DNA of 24,032 bases from JBMDXB01 sp048594975 (GTDB taxonomy: Bacteria; Acidobacteriota; Vicinamibacteria; Vicinamibacterales; 2-12-FULL-66-21), in contig JBMDXQ010000098.1 of NCBI GenBank assembly GCA_048594975.1, forward strand, positions 1-24,032. The letters run 5' to 3'. Position 1 is the stretch's first letter. Each line of letters begins with the position of its first letter. The notes under the pieces were generated by a model that worked only from the letters and a program-made list of their open reading frames with translations, ran no database searches and was not told the DNA's origin. Both the position numbers and the translations under genes were made by a program. Of the stretch, positions 23,001 through 24,032 are shown in pieces.

Positions 23001-24032
23001 CTGCAGCTGGAGGAAGTCGGTGAGCGGCACGAGATCGACGTCGCGGTACGTGACGTCCCAGACTGCCGGCGTCGGTGTGCCCGGCTTCGAGGGCCCGAGG
23101 CGATAGTCGAACTCCGCGGTGCCACCCATGAAGCGGCTCGAGGCCTCGGTGACCTCCAGACGGCCCTGCGGCCGCCATCTCACCCGGCCGCGAAGCTCGG
23201 GGAAGCGCCAGGTGTTGACGCCGGCCACGGGACTGCGGAAGGCGCCTTTGAGCTCGAAGCCTCCACCCTTGAACAGCTCGTACGTGCCTTCGAAATCCCC
23301 TTTGCCGCTGACCGTGAACCGCTCGCGCGTGAAGTAGATGGCCTTCTGCGTCGGGAAGTCGATTCGTGATGTGACCCGGTATTTCTGTGCCGGCCAGTTG
23401 TTGAAGTCGATGTCGCCGTCGAGCACCGAAACCGCACCGTCGGTGACGAGATTCATGCGGTTGAAGTGCAGCCTAGGGCCGTCGATGCGGAATTCGCTGC
23501 GCATGGTCGCGCCAAACGGCACGTACTGCTGGATCGCCACCGTCCCTTTCTCGAAATTCGCGACGCCGAGGTACGTGCCCTGGCCGCGGCGGACGGACAC
23601 CGTCAGATTGGGCGCGACGACCGACCACGGCGTCCCGTGGTCCTCGTAGGTGAACCGTCCACCCGTAGCGGTCACGTTCCGCGTGGTGACGACGAACCGG
23701 CTGGGACCCCGGTCCGGGCGCGGACGCGGCTTCACCCGCGGGAAGTTGTGGCGGCCGCCCGGGAACGTCTCTACGAACATGTCCCAGTCGGTCATTCCGA
23801 TCGACTCGATGATCAGCTCGCGTGTCGCGTCTTCCCGCTTGCGGAAGACGCTCCACCACGGCACCTTCACGGTGATGCGCTTCGCGCGGAGCCACGGGCG
23901 CGACTGCGGCGTGAGCCCCTCGATGAGGACGTCCTCGAGCTCGAACTCGCCCGGCCGCATCTTCGCCTTCAGTCGGCCGATGTGCATCGGCCGCTCCAGG
24001 AACGTCGACGCCTCGCGCTCCGCGCGCGCGCG
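20025..24032 (-). CDS. tamB: TamB-like translocation and assembly module protein (partial, N-terminus off the right edge)
   Basis: The open frame covers 1335 visible residues and runs past the right edge, so the signal anchor and first residues are missing. The body is a long chain of beta-strand repeats of the AsmA/TamB type (alternating polar and hydrophobic residues with many G-x-F and L-x-G-x-I steps), which forms a groove for lipid or protein transit between inner and outer membrane. The C-terminal domain (last about 300 residues) is the TamB/DUF490 signature: DPPLPMANIFQLLLGQT, SPSLGNAADPLTPSARL, ISNRAYLTYARAL and IILEYDQNDRVGWVLTQ, ending in RVRRRF with a C-terminal Phe. It is coupled to the Omp85 gene by TGATG. 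ATG at 23987 is not the likely start, since the frame stays open upstream for 15 codons. Confidence 0.9.
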   Translation of the reverse strand, partial: RARAEREASTFLERPMHIGRLKAKMRPGEFELEDVLIEGLTPQSRPWLRAKRITVKVPWWSVFRKREDATRELIIESIGMTDWDMFVETFPGGRHNFPRVKPRPRPDRGPSRFVVTTRNVTATGGRFTYEDHGTPWSVVAPNLTVSVRRGQGTYLGVANFEKGTVAIQQYVPFGATMRSEFRIDGPRLHFNRMNLVTDGAVSVLDGDIDFNNWPAQKYRVTSRIDFPTQKAIYFTRERFTVSGKGDFEGTYELFKGGGFELKGAFRSPVAGVNTWRFPELRGRVRWRPQGRLEVTEASSRFMGGTAEFDYRLGPSKPGTPTPAVWDVTYRDVDLVPLTDFLQLQGIRLAGRISGRNRIEWGLGRWAHKRGSGELVAGAPAGVWTMVRQPPPERVAAESSLPPEVGPFNPLAPLGYVPVAGRVAYQFDPEWILLDESAVSTAKTYVEFSGRTAFGERSRIPFHVTSLDWQESDRVLAGIMTAFGAPTGAVPIGGHGEFDGVVIGAFTRPRIEGTFSGEGMRAWDVVWGRGTAKVAIENGYVEVRDGVVTEGDSEIVANGLFSLGYPRKDAGEELNARVRIARRPLSDLRHAFELDDYPVDGLVSGDFHLYDKYETPHGYGRLVIDTGGAYGEPFEIATSPLRFEGAGVRLDGIDIRKGTGTITGAAWVGWDGAYSFNADGRRIPLESVAAVAFRRMPLTGLMHFTASGTGTFEAPRYDVKVRVDDLYVSDEGVGQVTGTVGFRNEILAFELNAASPRLTAVGSGRIAMTPGMDASLTLQFSNTSLDPYLRLFESRERPLSPYTVAVASGTVRAVGELADVDQLVVELCVDMLDLKLFDYQLREKPLQPGELGTCSAPAPIELALNRNVAEIRRFRLVGDGTELQLGGRVDVRDSTIAVEASGDASLGILQGFFRDLRSSGSARLIASVTGTASAPTFAGSARIDDGRIRHFSLPHSLEAINGTLSFDAGGIRVDDVSARLAAGDVRFGGRIGLTGFAPSQLNLTAAGEGMRIRYPEGFQSEIDADLQLVGDVRSPLLKGTITVQDGLWSRRFEVTPDLFNLRGEPVPAGTAAPGRTLPLRLDLQIDADRALQVRNNLMAVTASADLRLQGTYDRPQLFGLAEIDRGGVFFEGNRYVITRGTIAFSNPARIEPYLDVEAETQVRSVDQTYRITLGFNGTPANIALSLHSDPPLPMANIFQLLLGQTADVRDADLQSLNPQAAAQSEQELLRIISERLLVAPISAPVQRGLEKTLGVTSVQISPSLGNAADPLTPSARLIISQRISNRAYLTYARALGTVVHDQIIILEYDQNDRVGWVLTQTGDRTFAVDFRVRRRF

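Overview
The window is GC-rich (by eye about 70%), densely coded bacterial DNA from a Gram-negative organism: it holds an outer-membrane Omp85 protein, a TamB-like protein and a lipoprotein. The base composition, the many GT4/GT-C glycosyltransferases, the NtrC-type regulator and the seven-POTRA Omp85 protein would suit Acidobacteriota (a Vicinamibacteria-like lineage). That is inference; Myxococcota or another GC-rich phylum is not excluded. No rRNA, tRNA, CRISPR array, transposase or phage gene was seen.

Left part (1-3326, minus strand): a two-component pair. A sigma-54-dependent NtrC-family response regulator (receiver, AAA+ with GAFTGA, Fis helix-turn-helix) is followed by its probable partner, a membrane sensor histidine kinase that runs off the left edge. 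Divergent from it (3503-5072, plus strand) are a glycine-zipper lipoprotein gene and a CPBP (CAAX-type) membrane protease. The lipoprotein gene is preceded by a near-consensus sigma-54 -24/-12 element, so the adjacent NtrC-type regulator is the obvious candidate activator.

Middle (5190-16364, plus strand): a surface-glycan cluster of eight genes: GT-C membrane protein, GT4, zinc-ribbon methyltransferase, GT4, GT4, GT4, GT39-like membrane glycosyltransferase, and a second GT-C membrane protein with a C-terminal beta-sandwich-like tail. From 6789 on, most junctions overlap by 1-8 bases (ATGA, TGATG, GTGA, TTGA), which indicates one translationally coupled operon. The likely job is assembly and membrane-side decoration of a glycolipid or surface polysaccharide. 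No polymerase, flippase or ABC exporter lies in the window.

Right part (16368-24032, minus strand): an outer-membrane biogenesis operon read from the right edge leftward: a TamB-like protein (N-terminus outside the window), a seven-POTRA BamA/TamA-type Omp85 protein, and a small SurA-N-like periplasmic chaperone without a PPIase domain. It converges on the glycan operon with only 3 bases between stop codons.

The most unusual signal is not a gene. At least five loci carry short tandem arrays with a strict period of 7 bases, each with its own unit sequence: 398-439 (inside the histidine kinase), 1831-1865 with 1905-1932, 5092-5141, 10191-10287, and 17005-17039 (inside the SurA-like signal peptide region). 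Two of them switch to the complementary orientation halfway and can form hairpins, and three provide coding sequence. A second recurrent pattern is an extended -10-like box (TACAGT or TACAAT) 6-9 bases upstream of three start codons, which suggests leaderless transcription.
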